DNA of 6,125 nucleotides from an uncultured Collinsella sp. (GTDB taxonomy: Bacteria > Actinomycetota > Coriobacteriia > Coriobacteriales > Coriobacteriaceae), in NCBI GenBank assembly GCA_900555765.1, contig USMA01000066.1:1-6125 (forward strand). The letters run 5' to 3'. Every line of letters begins with the position of its first letter. Positions within the stretch are counted from its first letter, which is position 1. Below are positions 5,726 through 6,125 of the stretch, one piece after another. Below the pieces are notes generated by a model. That model saw only the letters and a program-made list of their open reading frames with translations. It was not told the DNA's origin and ran no database searches. The position numbers and the translations under genes are program-made.

Positions 5726-5734
5726 CGAGCCTCC

Positions 5735-6125
5735 ATGGATACCCTCAACGACCTAAACGAGCGCGTCGACGCCTTCGTCGGCACCAGCTCCTGCGACACG
5801 CCTGCCGCGGCAAACGACCAAGCTCCCATCGATGTGCCCGCCGAGGTTCACGAGGATATCGTCGCCTCGGTCGATTTCTCCGAGGTCGAGCTCGCAGACG
5901 AGTTCACCGAGCCCCAGGCAGCCGTGACCCCCAACGGGCTGCTCCCCATGGAGCCGCTGCCCATCGACGGACGTCTGCGCAAGGCCGCCCTTCGCATGCC
6001 CGACGAGATCGAGGAGGCCAGCGGCTTTACGCTCTTCGGCCGTCGTATCAAATCGCTCATCTACACCACCGATATCGCGGTTATCCGCAACTCCAACGCC
6101 GACGCCGTCTTTGCGGTCTACCCTT
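5735..6125 (+). CDS. Conserved protein of unknown function, N-terminal 130 residues (3' end cut off)
   Basis: The frame runs from ATG 5735 to the window edge with a codon pattern like its neighbours. Residues 1-75 are acidic, Ala/Pro-rich and probably disordered (for example DFSEVELADEFTEP, 47-60). From about residue 79 the sequence looks folded: RLRKAALRMPDEIEEASG (80-97), then FGRRIKSLIYTTDIAVIRNS (101-120) and ADAVFAVYP (122-130). The strand-like IYTTDIAVI and VFAVYP segments suggest the opening of an alpha/beta domain. From memory this second half resembles conserved clostridial and coriobacterial proteins loosely labelled 'hydrolase', which continue into a Gly-rich nucleotide- or phosphate-binding loop; that part lies outside the window, so I assign no function. 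ATG 5735 is the first start after an in-frame TAG at 5720. No clear Shine-Dalgarno is present, so either translation is leaderless or the true start is an internal ATG such as the one at codon 72. Confidence 0.8.
   Translation, partial: MDTLNDLNERVDAFVGTSSCDTPAAANDQAPIDVPAEVHEDIVASVDFSEVELADEFTEPQAAVTPNGLLPMEPLPIDGRLRKAALRMPDEIEEASGFTLFGRRIKSLIYTTDIAVIRNSNADAVFAVYP

Larger units (their letters stand above)
5557..5734. other. Non-coding stretch between divergent genes
   Basis: About 180 bases without a supported gene. They should carry promoters for the leftward small gene and the rightward gene at 5735. I see a short GC palindrome at 5691-5708 and a -10-like box at 5720-5725. A weaker promoter-like pair, TTCACG (5610-5615) and TCTAAC (5632-5637) with a 16-base spacer, is also present. 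The AT-richer composition around 5645-5690 fits a regulatory region. Confidence 0.5.

Overview
The window is GC-rich, densely coded bacterial chromosome with short intergenic gaps. Codon use is strongly GC-biased, and the protein set suggests an actinobacterial, Coriobacteriia-like organism, with a gut Collinsella-type relative as my best guess. That placement comes from general impression and family resemblance; no search was run. I see no mobile element, CRISPR array, rRNA or tRNA gene.

Layout. Bases 1-1907 hold a leftward gene set. In transcription order it is a membrane zinc-metalloprotease-like protein of the DUF3267 type (1907-1341), queH (1330-755) and queA (690 to beyond base 1). The first two are only 10 bases apart and the second and third 64 bases apart, so one operon is likely. 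QueA and QueH make the last two steps of queuosine synthesis on tRNA. A 132-base divergent intergenic region (1908-2039) separates this set from a rightward pair: a divergent methionyl-tRNA-synthetase-like protein (2040-4190) and a NOL1/NOP2/Sun-type RNA cytosine-5 methyltransferase (4245-5348). Converging on that pair is a 56-residue single-span membrane protein (5543-5373), too short for ordinary ORF cut-offs. After about 190 bases of non-coding DNA, a rightward gene starts at 5735 and runs off the end.

Theme. Four of the seven genes act on tRNA or rRNA: two queuosine steps, one aminoacyl-tRNA-synthetase-like protein and one RNA m5C methyltransferase. The neighbourhood therefore looks like a translation/RNA-modification cluster. 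It is not an obvious defence or mobile system.

Most worth a second look. The synthetase-like protein keeps the HIGH-type motif, a zinc knuckle and a recognisable anticodon domain. However, its KMSKS loop reads KASSS and, by a from-memory alignment, several methionine-pocket positions are changed. It also carries long insertions. It may be an unusual MetRS or a paralogue with another role. Two genes (1907 leftward and 5735 rightward) lack a good Shine-Dalgarno and have -10-like boxes placed so that their transcripts could be nearly leaderless.
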